Source: Betaproteobacteria bacterium
GTDB taxonomy: Bacteria > Pseudomonadota > Gammaproteobacteria > Burkholderiales > Usitatibacteraceae
DNA length: 64,000 nucleotides
Assembly: GCA_016720925.1 (NCBI GenBank)
Contig: JADKJR010000039.1
Coordinates: forward strand, 1 to 64,000
Direction: 5' to 3'
Under the pieces are notes generated by a model. That model made no database searches, had not been told where the DNA came from, and worked only from the letters and a program-made list of their open reading frames with translations. How positions within the stretch are numbered: position 1 is the stretch's first letter; each line of letters opens with the position of its first letter. The position numbers and the translations under genes are program-made. This document shows, one piece after another, positions 1-10,565 of the stretch.

Positions 1-2231
1 TTGGCCGCTGCAGGGGTGCCAGTGCATTCATTGTTGGCTGGGGGGAGTGCTCAAGCCCGCATTACGTCCTCGTCTCCCGGTTGTGTCTGGTTGCAATGCC
101 GAAATTGCATTTAGCGGCTGGATTGAACTAACGACAGACGGCGGTGCACGGTCGGCGGTGCCACGCTGCGAAATGGGGCAGGGCGTATATACCGCGCTGG
201 CCATGCTTGCTGCCGAAGAGTTGGACATTCCGCTCGAACGCGTCAAGATCATGGACGCCCCGGTTCACAAAATTTTCGGCAATATCATGGTTGCGGAGGC
301 AATGTTGCCGGCATTGTTTGAGGATCAGCGTCTGGTGGCACGTAGCAAGCGCTGGCTGAAAGATGTCGCGGGCCGGCAAACGCTCGGTGTCTCGACCACG
401 ACTGGCGGTTCTACCAGCCTTCGCGAATTGTGGCGGCCCATACGCATGGTTGGCGCACAGGCGCGCGCTTCACTGGTCAATGCCGCCGCGCGCCTGTACG
501 CGGCGGATCCCCGACAGTGCCGCACTGAGACGGGCTTCGTAGTACTGCCGAACGGCACGCGGCTTACGTACGCGGAAGTATTGAGCCGTGCGATCGTTGT
601 CGAGCCGGCGAGAGATTTCAATGTCAAATCTCCAGAGCAGTTCAGGCTTATTGGGCGGTCGCCCACGCGCACTGATGCGCGCGCAAAGGGTGATGGCAGT
701 GTGAAATTTGCCTCGGATGTGCGCCTGCCAGGTATGTGTTACGCGGCGCTCGCAATGCCCCCGTCGATCGGCGCGACGCTGGTAACTTTTCGGGTGCCTC
801 TGGAGGTACAGGGCGCCGAAGTTGTACCTGTCCCGGCAGGCTACGGGCAGGGAGAATCGCTGGCGGTGATCGCCGATAGTTGGTGGACGGCGCAGCAGAT
901 CGCGGGCGCGCTAGACATTACCTGGAATGAGATAACCGGTGCGACAATCGACACCAATGTGCTGGCTTCCAGGCGACGGGCGGCATTGGATGGCGGGACC
1001 AGTGTCGTCAAGTCGGTCATAGGTGATCCAGATGCAACGTTAAGCGCCGCCGGTAACAAACTCGAGGCTGAATACGCGGTGCCATATCTCGCGCACGCGG
1101 CCATGGAACCTATGAACTGCACTGCACAGGTGAGTGGCGGCATCGTCCGGGTATGGGCACCGGTGCAGGCGCCGCGCGTTGCGATTGCCGCTGCGGCCCA
1201 GGCTGCTAACGTCAAGGCCGAGGCAGTTGAGATGGTGGTGCCGATGCTTGGTGGTGGGTTTGGTCGGCGCCTCGAGGCCGACTTCGTGTTTCAGTCTGTT
1301 GCTATTGCATCCCAGGCCGATGGCCGTCCTGTACACATGATTTGGACGCGTGAACAGGACTTTCGCCACGACTTTTATCGCCCCGCCGCAACAGCCCGCT
1401 TGCGTGCCGCAATCGACGCCACGGGAAAAGTCATGGCGCTTGATTTGAGAGTGGCCTCTGAATCGGTAGGGCGAGCACAAGACAGCCGTAACGAGCCCGG
1501 AACGTCCAAACCTGCAAGCCCGCCGATCGTCGGCGGACTTGCCTATGCGATTCCACATCAGTGTTACCGTCATGTGCAGGTCAATTCAGCGGTTCCCATC
1601 GGCTCGTGGCGAAGTGTAGATGCCTCGTACAACGGCTTTTTTTATCGAGTCATTTATGGACGAGTTAGCTGCCACGATCCGATGGGACCCTGTTGCCTTG
1701 CGCCGTGAACTGCTAGCCGGGCAGCCGCGTCATCTGGAGACGCTTGAACTTGCTATTGAAAAGTCAGGATATAGTCCCGAACGACAGGCAGCGCTGAGAA
1801 CGCAAGGACGCGCCTTGGGTGTTGCGCTGTATGAGTCCGTAGGTAGTGTGGTAGCTGAAGTGGCAGAAGTGTCGATCGAAGGTAACCGTCCGCGAGTGCA
1901 TCGAGTGGTGTGTGCGATTCACTGCGGCCTGGCGGTGCATCCTGATGGCATTGCTCAACAGGTGGAAGGCGCCGTGATCATGGGCATGGGGGCGGCGCTG
2001 GATGACGGCATTGAGATCCGTAACGGCCGCGTGGTGCAGGGCAATTTGCACGAATACCAGCTTCCACGGATGGGCGATGTGCCGATCGTCGAAACGCATA
2101 TTGTCCATTCAGATCACCCACCAACTGGGGTTGGGGAGGCAGCGTTGCCACCAATTGCGCCGGCGATTGCCAACGCAGTGTTCGTCCTCACCGACCGACG
2201 CCTGCGCACTTTGCCGCTCAGGATTGACTGA
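1..2231 (+). CDS. Xanthine dehydrogenase-family molybdopterin-binding subunit (isoquinoline 1-oxidoreductase beta-like), 5'-partial and frameshifted
   Basis: Large molybdenum-cofactor subunit of an aldehyde/isoquinoline oxidoreductase, normally periplasmic and Tat-exported. Motifs seen include EMGQGVYTAL near the start, GGGFGRRLEADF in the middle and GSWRSVDASYNGFF before the break. The frame open from base 2 ends at 1708. The family continues in another frame (FIESFMDELA, then GVGEAALPPIAPAIANA) to the stop at 2231. The change lies in a run of seven T at 1637-1643; six T would restore it. At the window edge, frame 1 reads a Tat-like hydrophobic stretch (LLAGGSAQA), while the domain is in frame 2, so a second frame change near 60-95 is likely. 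The small iron-sulfur subunit and electron-acceptor genes are not visible. The family is certain; the substrate is unknown. Confidence 0.8.
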
Positions 2232-2256
2232 TCAAGAAATGAAGAGCCCCGGCTTA

Positions 2257-3360
2257 TCAGTCGTCGTCTGCCGAGGTCAGGTACCAGGTCGACGCGTCCG
2301 TCAGACATTTATTCGTTGCGGGAGATGGTACTGCGAACGATGCATAAACGGGGCGCTGATCGCGAACAATCAGGCCCGCCGCACTTAGTTGCCTTTGCTC
2401 CTGATCGGATCCCAAGAATTCGACGCACAGACTCGAATGTCCCATACGAGTAGCCTCACGAGAAAGTTCCAGCCAAAGTCGCGTCGCAGCGGAAGGTACC
2501 GTCGGGTCGACGAGAAAATCATCGACATTCATAACTGCGCTATCCGCGTCGCAGACTGCATATGCGACCAGACGCTTGTCTGTAGAGCTCATCAGTGTGA
2601 AAAATCGGTAGGATTTCGATGGCATATCGACAAATCGCCATTTCAGAAATGCACTGTCGCGAACGCCCATTACCACGTCCGGTATGCTAAGCGCGCTTCC
2701 ACAGGTCGTCAAAAGCGTCATCAGGGCGTTCCTGCCACTGCGCTTGAAAGCCTGTATTGATGAGTCCACGCATAATTACTGTGGTTGATCGCATTGCATC
2801 TATCCCGGCACCCGCGACGCCGCTTAACCAGCCTGGCAGGTACCTCGTCAGGTACATTGCGGACCGAAGTACACGGGTACGCCGTACCATGTGTCCCACG
2901 CACCGATAGTCGATTCGACGTACGATTGCCAGTGACTTCGGGTTCGGGAAGCCAAACAGAATGGGGTATTGACCAAGCGCGCGGCGACGAATTTCCTTTG
3001 CAGGAAAATGGCCGGAAAAAAAAACGTCCGATGTTCGAGCTGGAGAACAAAATCCACCAGTGCGCCCGCCGTGAATGTCACTTCGCCAAATCGCATTCGT
3101 CGTGGACCGACGGCAGCCACACCGACCGGATTGTCAGCGCCTTCGAGACGTAGAAACACGACTAGCGGAGTACCTTCGGAGTTATGCTGGTAGTACCAAT
3201 CGAATTTGGCTTTTGGCATACCGTTTTGACTTAGACCGGTGCGCCAAAGCGCAACAATCATATCCGAGTCGATTGCTAGATCGGCCACTGTCGTCCTGTA
3301 AGCAGGTTGCTCTTGGATCGCCATGCGGGGCGGTTCATCAATGGTGGACGTGGCATCCAT
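2257..3360 (-). CDS. GNAT-type acyltransferase at the end of the EPS locus (two frameshifts)
   Basis: About 367 residues when three frames are joined: 3360 to ~2975, ~2975 to ~2695, ~2695 to 2257. Joined sequence reads through GALVDFVLQLEHRT, FGFPNPKSLAIVRR, SAMYLTRYLPGWL and GVRDSAFLKWRF, as in large GNAT/FemAB-like acyltransferases of polysaccharide loci. Each junction needs one base, in GC-alternating or short homopolymer tracts. The start at 3360 (MDATSTIDEPP) is preferred because an earlier in-frame Met would overlap the methyltransferase gene upstream. It is the last gene of the minus-strand block that carries the acyl ligase and acyl carrier protein. A role transferring an acyl group to a sugar is inference. 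Confidence 0.65.
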
Positions 3361-3389
3361 GGCTAGAATGTTGGGCACGAATTTACCGC

Positions 3390-4395
3390 CTATGCACCTG
3401 TGAACCTGCCATGGGACGGAAGCCCAGCATTGAAAGTTCCCGCAATGCGCGCGCGGGCTAGCAAAGCGCGAGTCTCCCCGTTGCTGTTGGTAATTTCGCG
3501 CACATCGCAATAGCCGCCATGTTGCTCAATGCGTCGACGCATGCCCCGTCCCCTGACCGACTCCAACTTCGAAGGCAAGACAGCCGCCTTTGCGAAGAAA
3601 GCGGGGCGCCTCATTGATCAACCGCTGTAGGATGCGGATACCCAATGGACCGCCGTCGAAGGCCAATCGCGGTTCGTGGCCGATAATTTCGCCCGGCAGC
3701 GTGTCTACCTTGCCGCTTGAAATATAGGGCGGGTTGCAGACCAGCAGGTCAACAGTCCCGTGAAATTCAGGGGCATCAAATGGTGTCATGAGGTCGCCGC
3801 TGAGAAAGGTCACTCTGTCCGAAAGCATGTGATGCGCAGCATTGCGTCGCGCAAGAGCAACCGCATCGACCGAAAGGTCTGTCCCCCAAACACGAGCGTG
3901 CGGCGCATGATATGCAAGCGCAATGGCAAGGTTTCCAGACCCGGTGCAAACATCGATGACCGTTGCAGTTTGATGCTCACGCACAATCGTATGCAGTTGC
4001 TCCAAGGCTGCATAACCGAGCAGTTCTGTCTCCATACGCGGAATCAACGCCGCCACTGAGGTCTGGAACTCGACGCCCATGAATTGCTGCCATCCTGTGA
4101 GGTGCGCAAGCGGAACGCCCTGCAGTCGCTTGGTCATCAATGCGCTCAATCGTTCAGTGCCCGTCACATCCAACGGTGGTAGCGCAACTTCAAATGCACG
4201 TTGTACTGAGAGCGGCTGTCCCGCCGCCGTGTGCCACAGCGCAGCAACGGTGGTCGCTGGCGTTTCAGCAGGCTTGTCTTGATAGGCGCGCCATGCTGCG
4301 TCGAGATCAACTTCACATCTGCGATAAACTTCCATCGCATCAGCGTCAAGACGCTGAGTATGTATTTGTTGAAACTGATCAGGCGCAAAGGTCAT
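3390..4395 (-). CDS. PrmC/HemK-like N5-glutamine methyltransferase family protein (frameshifted)
   Basis: SAM-dependent methyltransferase of the HemK/PrmC fold. Seen: a SAM-binding VIDVCTGSGNLAIALA segment, the acidic WGTDLSVDAVALARRN strand, and the NPPY signature (VCNPPYISSGKVD) that in the family contacts the amide substrate. The frame is lost near 3545 after LAFEVGVGQG. It resumes one base out as GMRRRIEQHGGYCDV, giving a normal PrmC C-terminus ending at 3390. Position inside the EPS block, far from prfA, suggests a paralogue acting on something other than release factors; that is inference. The gene lies 41 bases after nadE and 29 bases before the GNAT gene. Confidence 0.72.
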
Positions 4396-4436
4396 TCCGC
4401 ACCGCGAGTATTCATCGAATTCGTCAACAGGAAATG

Positions 4437-5460
4437 TTATGAAGGTGAGATCTCCACCACCGGCTCCACCAGGAGCGGGGCGGCATGCAGGTAGCGTGTA
4501 GCGTGACGCTTGGCCACGATATCCTTGTAGATGAATGCTGCCTGCGCTGGCGGTGTCAACAGGAATTGTGCCAACTCATCCTCTGGCACGCCGTGATTGA
4601 ACGCCCAAAGCGCAATATCCATTTTGTCGTAACTCAGCGCGAAATAAAATTCGTCCTGCCCTTGCTGGAGGCTATAGGTATCAGTCGTTGGCGCGGCATT
4701 GCAGATTTCATCGGGAATACCGAGGTGACGCGCCATCGCGTAAACTTGCGTCTTATAAAGGTGCGCAATCGGCTTAAGGTCCGCCGCTCCATCGCCATTC
4801 TTGACGAAGAAACCTTGGTCGTACTCAAGCCGGTTGGGTGTCCCGATAACGGCGTAGTTCAGACGATCGGCGTGGAAATATTCAACAGTCTTGCGAACCC
4901 GCTGCTTGAAATTGGTGGCGGCCACAATCTGCAGATACTCTCGCAAGGGCAGGCGTGCTCGAATAGTTCGCCCAACGGCGACCGCACGACCAACTTGAAA
5001 TAGTTAAACGTACCATCACGTCCGCCCGCGATGGCAATCTTGCTCTTCCAGTCCGCTGCAAATTGGGGAAACACGGCCCGCATGGCGTCGTCCCGCCAGC
5101 GATAACATCCCAGCGCCTCCAGCGTCGGCGCAATATTCTCGACGGCGTATGGAATACCAAATTGCTCTGCGATGACAGTTGCACGCGTGAGGCTGTGCGA
5201 TGAAGAATCTGTCTCCGGTAGCATTAAGCCGTAAATCTTTGGTGTGCCCGCACGAGCGAAGGCTCGCGCCGCCAAGGCTGCACAAACTGAGCTATCCACT
5301 CCGCCAGACAGGGCGATTATTACACCGCGCCGACGTAACTGCCGCCCAACGATATCGATCATTCGATCGACGATCCGCTTGGTCTCAGCCTCGCAGTCAA
5401 TCGCAAGGACATCGGCATGAGAGTGTGGGCTGGTTTCAACCTCAATGCATCGGAGGACAT
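4437..5460 (-). CDS. nadE: NAD(+) synthetase family ATP-pyrophosphatase (frameshifted)
   Basis: Adenylates a carboxylate and amidates it with ammonia; in NadE, nicotinate dinucleotide to NAD+. Seen: PP-loop IIALSGGVDSSVCAALAAR, then GTFNYFKLVVRSPLGELFEHA, GTPNRLEYDQGF and DLKPIAHLYKTQVYAMA, a complete C-terminal half. The frame changes near 4940, and again near 5415 at the N-terminus. The start ATG at 5460 (MSSDALRLKP) follows a GGAAGG ribosome site about 6 bases upstream, whereas the frame holding the PP-loop has no early start codon. No glutaminase domain is present, so ammonia or a partner amidotransferase would supply nitrogen. It sits between an acyl carrier protein gene and a methyltransferase gene, so a role in EPS modification rather than housekeeping NAD synthesis is possible. 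Confidence 0.8.
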
Positions 5461-5492
5461 TACGTGCCTTCCAAGTATAAATTGATTATTGA

Positions 5493-5753
5493 TTAGGTGG
5501 CCGCATTGACCGCACGTTTGCGTGCGATGTAGCCTTCAATGTTCACGAGGCTATCAAAATTCTCCGGCAACATTTCCGCATCCTCGACCTTGAGGTCAAA
5601 GGACTCCTCGATGAACATGATCAGTTCGATGAATCCGGTCGAATCCAGAATGTGCCCTTTCATGAAAGACGCGTCATCGGCGATTTCAACATTGCTGCCC
5701 ATGACGAAATTATCTAGCAGGAATTTGCGAACCATTGTCTTGATGTCTTGCAT
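5493..5753 (-). CDS. Acyl carrier protein of the exosortase A locus
   Basis: 86 residues, starting MQDIKTMVRKF. The phosphopantetheine site is the Ser in HILDSTGFIEL, followed by the acidic helix FIEESFDLKVED expected for partner docking. It presumably carries the acyl group activated by the AMP-forming ligase encoded just upstream and hands it to a transferase such as the downstream GNAT protein. The start at 5753 is chosen over in-frame upstream Mets because those would overlap the ligase gene and add unrelated sequence. Intact; one of the few unbroken genes in this part of the window. Confidence 0.85.
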   Translation of the reverse strand: MQDIKTMVRKFLLDNFVMGSNVEIADDASFMKGHILDSTGFIELIMFIEESFDLKVEDAEMLPENFDSLVNIEGYIARKRAVNAAT

Positions 5754-5799
5754 TTTGGACCTTGCCGTAATTGGGTGAACAAAAAAACAAAATTCTGAA

Positions 5800-7336
5800 T
5801 CAGCGCAGACCGGATTTCTTGATTTTGCCGGTGTCCGTCTTTGGCAATTCTGTGACGAATACCACATATTTGGGCGCCATGAAGTTTTCCAAATGCGCAA
5901 GGCAATGGCGAATGATATCGCGTTCCGTCAGCGTGTAACCATCTTTCTGCACAATAAATGCCTTTACCGCTTCGCCAAGAATGTCGTCATGCGTTCCGAC
6001 CACTGCCACATCGAGGACGCCATCAAGACTATAGATTGCATTTTCCACCTCACGCGGACTAATTTTCTCACCACGACTCTTGATAATATCGTCCTTGCGT
6101 GCAACAAAGTATAACCAACCCTCGACGTCAGTACGAAACAGATCACCTGAGTACAACAGCATCTCGCCGGCCTGTGGACCTGGTCTGAGCCTCTCGGTTG
6201 TCTCGACGGGTTTCTCCCAATACCCGCGCATCACATTTGATCCACGAATCACCAGTTCGCCGGTACTGCCATTTGGCAGCCGCCGACCCGCATCATCGAC
6301 CAGCCAGACCTCTTCGTTCGGCATGCCGCGTCCGACGCTGGTCGGTCGTATGTCCAGTTGCTCCGGTGGCAGGTATGTCACGCGTTTGCACTCGGTCAAT
6401 CCATACATGGAGAACAGAGTCGCTTGCGGGAAAAGGGCACGCAGGCGTCGGATATGCTCTTCCGACAGCGCGGCCGCCGTATTGGTAATCATTCTTAACA
6501 ACGGTAGCGCAAACTGGTTAAGTCCCTTCAGATTCATCAGCAGCGAAAACATCGTCGGCACTCCCGGAAACACTGTCACACGTTCCCGAACCATGATTTC
6601 CAGGACCTTGATCGGGAAGGCGAAGGAGGACTCCAACACCAGCGTGCCGCCCACCTTCATTGTCATCAACAACTGATAGAGTCCGTAATCGAACGCCAGC
6701 GGCAGCACGCAGATGACGGTATCGTCTTCTCGTAGTCCCAGATAGGTACTCACCGAACGGGCCGCAGAAACCATATTCAGGTGCGTCAGCATTACCCCTT
6801 TCGGGTCACCGGTTGAGCCCGACGTATAGATGATCGCGGCAAGATCCTGATCAATTGTGGCAGGCTCAACGCCGACCCCGTCAAGCGGAAGCGCGGCTGC
6901 CGGATAAGGCAGAAATCGGCCTGTAGTATCACCTGCATCATCGATCGCCTCAACCACAAGGCAGGTATGAACCGTGGAGTTGGTCGAGCACGGCCCTCGC
7001 CAAATTCCGCCAAGCGACGAATGAGTAATGAGGACACTTGCGCGCGCATCATTGAGAAGGTATGCAAGCTTGTCGTCCTTGGTCAGTGCATTGATGGGCA
7101 TAAAGACGGCACCGATCCGTAATGCTGCGTATACACCGCAAACCAATTCTATGCCGTTGTCAAGAAACAACGCGATTCGATCACCGCGTTTCACACCACG
7201 GGCATGTAGCAGTCGCGCTAGTTGGTCCACGCGAGTTGCGATATCGGCATAGGTGTATCGATCGTCACCGCAAATCAGGGCAGTTTTTCCTGGCAGGCGA
7301 TTTGGCAGATTCGTCAAAAAAGTGGTGTAGGAGCAT
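5800..7336 (-). CDS. AMP-forming acyl-CoA ligase, exosortase A system-associated (N-terminal frameshift)
   Basis: ANL-superfamily adenylating enzyme of about 510 residues. Seen: P-loop IIYTSGSTGDPKGVMLTHLN, the A5 region SMYGLTECKRV, the A7 motif YSGDLFR, A8-like KSRGEKISPREVE and the catalytic-lysine tail TGKIKKSGLR. It matches the ligase family regularly found beside XrtA/EPS genes. The long frame begins with a TTG at 7317, but the natural start is the ATG at 7336 (MLLHHF). An extra T in the six-base run at 7316-7321 puts it out of frame. It lies 26 bases after the amidotransferase gene and 46 before the acyl carrier protein gene, consistent with loading that carrier. The substrate cannot be read from sequence. 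Confidence 0.85.
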
Positions 7337-7362
7337 ATGTTTTTCTAGAAGTAGTTGAGTAG

Positions 7363-9156
7363 TTATGTGGCGTGCACTTTTTCTAATGACACTGCGGCGC
7401 TTGATTCGGCAATATTGCCAACGACAAATTGTTCGTGCAGCAACATCGTCGACAAAATGGTGACGAAAGCCATGTTGTCGGCAAAGCCAATCGCGCGTCC
7501 AGTGCGACATTTTTCAAACAGTTTGGTCGTCGCGTTGGCGTCAAAGAACCCCGCGGCAGAGATCTTTGGCGTACTGAACAGGTCTGCCACGTAATCGGTC
7601 GGCTTTCCGGCATTGAAAAAACTTTGACTGTCCGGCGCGCGATAAGGCTGCTTCGTGCGCGTCCGCACCGATTCTGGAAGCAGGCCGGTCATCGATTTTT
7701 TCAGCAGATACTTCTCCGTCAGCCCGCGCATTTTTAATTGTGGCGGCAGGCGGTTCGCAAATTCGATCAGGCGATGATCCAGAAACGGAAAGCGACCCTC
7801 AATGGAATTCGCCATCGCCATCCGGTCACCCTGCGAGCACAATAGATATCCGGTCATCAAGGTGTGTGCCTCGACGTATTGATCGCGTCCCATGGGTATC
7901 CAACTTCCAATATCAGGTGGCAGCGTAGCTTTGATCCGCGCATAGGGATCCCATTCGCCGATCGCCGCGCGCATATCGCTTGAAAAGAACTGCCGAAGCG
8001 GCGAATCTTCGCTTCCTTGAAAAGGTCATAGCCACCGAACACTTCATCCGCTCCTTCGCCGGTCAACACCACCTTGTATCCCGAGGCGCGGACATGACCA
8101 GACAACAACATTAGCGGCGTAGGTGCGGTGCGAACGATGGGCGTTTCGGCATGGAAAATGGTGCGCGGGAAGGCGGCTGCAATATCGGCCCGTGTGCATC
8201 GTAGCGATGTGTGGTCTGTTCCCAGGTACTCTACTAATTCACGCTGGTGCGCGCTTTCGTCGAACTCTGCATCTTCGAATGTCAGCGAAAAAGTGCGCAG
8301 CGGCGTTTTGGTGAAATTGTGGATGATCGATGTAATGATTGAAGAATCCAGCCCTCCACTCAAGTATGCCCCCACAGGCACATCGGCGCGCAGCTGTAGC
8401 TTGACGGCATCAACCAGCAATTCGCGCAATTCGTCGGCATACTCTTCCTCGGTATGCCGCGTACGCAGTACGGATTGCGGAAACTTCCAATCCCAATAGC
8501 TGCTGATGCGCTGAACGCCATTGGCGACAACCATTAGGTGGCCGGGTGGTAGAGATAGTACGCCGTCAAATGCCGTGCGTGGCACGAGTGGTGACCAGTA
8601 AGTGCAGATTTCAGCAATTGCCTGCGGACTAATGCGGCGCTGCACGCCTGGAAGCGCAAACAAAGCCTTAATTTCGGATGCGAATATCAGTCGGCCGGCA
8701 GACTCAGTATAAAAGAGCGGTCGAATCCCGGTACGATCGCGAGCCAACACCAGAGTTTGCCGCTGCGTATCCCAAAGCGAAATCGCGAACTGGCCGTTCA
8801 GATGCTCGACAAAACGTTCACCATATTGTTCGAATAGGTGAACGATGACCTCTGTATCGGATTGAGTATAGAAACGATGGCCTTGCGCCTCCAACTCACG
8901 ACGCAACTCGACGTAGTTAAAAAATTTCGCCGTTAAACACCACCCATATAGTGCGCGCCTCCTTGTGAATGGGCTGTTGGCCGCCGGCAAGGTCAATGAT
9001 GCTCAAGCGCGCATGCGCCAGGCCAATGGGGCCATCCAGAAAGTAGCCCGTGCCGTCGGGTCCGCGGTGGTGCAGGCGCGCGATCATCGCCGCGAGTTCC
9101 CCGCGATTGGGTGGACCACCAGAGGTAAAGCTCAGTATGCCGGCAATTCCACACAT
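7363..9156 (-). CDS. Asparagine synthase-like amidotransferase, exosortase A system-associated (two frameshifts)
   Basis: Class II glutamine amidotransferase joined to a synthetase domain. Seen: Cys-2 nucleophile (MCGIAGIL), RLHHRGPDGTGYF, LAHARLSIIDL, then the ATP-pyrophosphatase motif GAYLSGGLDSSIITS and GEGADEVFGGYDLF. It matches the amidotransferase common in XrtA loci. The frame is lost at an A6 run (plus strand 8919-8924, five expected: FNGEIF/NYVELRR) and again near 7985. After the second break the C-terminal part DMRAAIGEWDPYARI to the stop is intact. Joined length is about 597 residues, slightly short of what I recall for the family, so a small internal loss near 8000 is possible. 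It may amidate a uronic or amino-acid carboxylate of the polysaccharide (inference). Confidence 0.85.
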
Positions 9157-9422
9157 CTTTTGTCAGGCCTCAGTCAGCGGCGCGTACCGCGGACTTGCCG
9201 AATTCGGGAAGCTAGATTTCGATGGGACATGTGAGCGTTTTGCATTGCTACCGCGACGAAAGGGCATTTCACCCAGGGGCGACATTTTATTAGAGAAGAA
9301 AGTCTGTTCGTTTCTTGAGGATTGTCTGCTCGTATCACGCCGCAAAATGGTGAGTGCCCAATTCCCGGAAGCACAGAAACTGCCTGAAACCTTCCGCCGA
9401 TCGACGAGTGCATCCAAATGGC

Positions 9423-10550
9423 TCATGCAACATCATCTCGGCCCGTTTCTCGAGTTCGCATCCAATCAAGCAATCGACGAAACATCGCGGTAGAGACCAG
9501 GTTGCTTCGTTCAATTCGCAGCATCGTCGCATCTAGACGACGCATGCCTTGCTCGATGTGAAGGAGTTGTTCGCCCAGCACATCGTTGCAGAGGCTGGAA
9601 ATGACGTTGTAGGCGTCACCGGCGGCCTTGTAATCCTCGGGCATTTGCATGAGCTGACCACTATTCATTGTGGAGTCAACTGCATTGTTTCCCGCCGTAG
9701 TATCTGTCTTGTGTGCGTGCTGAGCCAAGCTGGACGGGCGCGACTCATCATCCATTTCCGCCGCAACTTCCTCCACATCGGTATCTGAAAATATTTTTTT
9801 GTCAGCGAGGTACCCATACCAAAGTAGCCGGTCACAAACCGCATTGATCCGGCGGGGGATGCCGCCGCTTGCCCCAAAAATTGCGCGATGTGCCTCGGGC
9901 AGGAACTGCGGAATATTTTTCCAACCGACGCAGCCAAGTCGGTGCTCAATGTAACCTTGCGTCTCCGCCTCGCCAAGCGGCCCAACATGGCAGGCAGCAA
10001 TGACTCGCTGGCGAAGCTGCTCCATTTCAGGCCCTTGCAAGGTTTCACGAAACTCAGGCTGTCCTATCAGGAAGCTCTGGAGTAAGGCATGCGTCTCAAG
10101 TTGGAAATTCGACAGCATGCGCAATTCTTCAACGGCGCGCGGCGTCAGGTTTTGCGCTTCGTCGACCACCAGAAGGCAGCGCTTGCCGTCCCGTGCGACG
10201 GATACCAGGTACGCTTCAAGCAGGAGCAACAACTCTGACTTATCGACTTTCTTGGTTGGTATCCCGAATGCAGCCGCGACCATGCGCAGTGTGTCGTCTG
10301 CATCCAGTTGGGTACTCACCAGATGCGCCGCCACGACCTGCTCGTCGTTTAGCTGACTTAGTAGATTCCGAACCAGCGTGGTTTTGCCAGCGCCGATTTC
10401 CCCAGTGATGACGATGAATCCTTCGTTCTGGTGAAGGCCGTACTCAAGGTAAGACATCGCACGCTTGTGCTGGCGGCTACCGAAATAGAACGCCGGGTCC
10501 GGATTGAGTTGAAACGGCTTGCCGCTCAACCCATAGAATGACTCATACAT
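9423..10550 (-). CDS. Secretion-type AAA ATPase of the XrtA/PEP-CTERM locus (ExeA-like)
   Basis: 375 residues. Opens MYESFYGLSGKPFQLNPDP, typical of the ExeA/GspA-related ATPases found next to EPS export genes. Walker A is GEIGAGKTTLVR (about residues 50-61) and Walker B is CLLVVDEAQNL, followed by a sensor region ESFLIGQPEFRETL-like. The C-terminal 90 residues are low-similarity and partly helical. It is cytoplasmic and presumably energises or assembles the export complex. It lies 15 bases downstream of the beta-barrel gene in the same operon. The 266 bases after it (9157-9422) before the amidotransferase gene hold no gene or convincing promoter that I can see. Confidence 0.88.
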   Translation of the reverse strand: MYESFYGLSGKPFQLNPDPAFYFGSRQHKRAMSYLEYGLHQNEGFIVITGEIGAGKTTLVRNLLSQLNDEQVVAAHLVSTQLDADDTLRMVAAAFGIPTKKVDKSELLLLLEAYLVSVARDGKRCLLVVDEAQNLTPRAVEELRMLSNFQLETHALLQSFLIGQPEFRETLQGPEMEQLRQRVIAACHVGPLGEAETQGYIEHRLGCVGWKNIPQFLPEAHRAIFGASGGIPRRINAVCDRLLWYGYLADKKIFSDTDVEEVAAEMDDESRPSSLAQHAHKTDTTAGNNAVDSTMNSGQLMQMPEDYKAAGDAYNVISSLCNDVLGEQLLHIEQGMRRLDATMLRIERSNLVSTAMFRRLLDWMRTRETGRDDVA

Positions 10551-10565
10551 GGGTCGTCTGGGACT

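Noticed and set aside
7265..7510. Small minus-strand gene before the acyl ligase
   Set aside because: It contains the true N-terminus of the ligase (MLLHHF) in a shifted frame and otherwise has no coding character.
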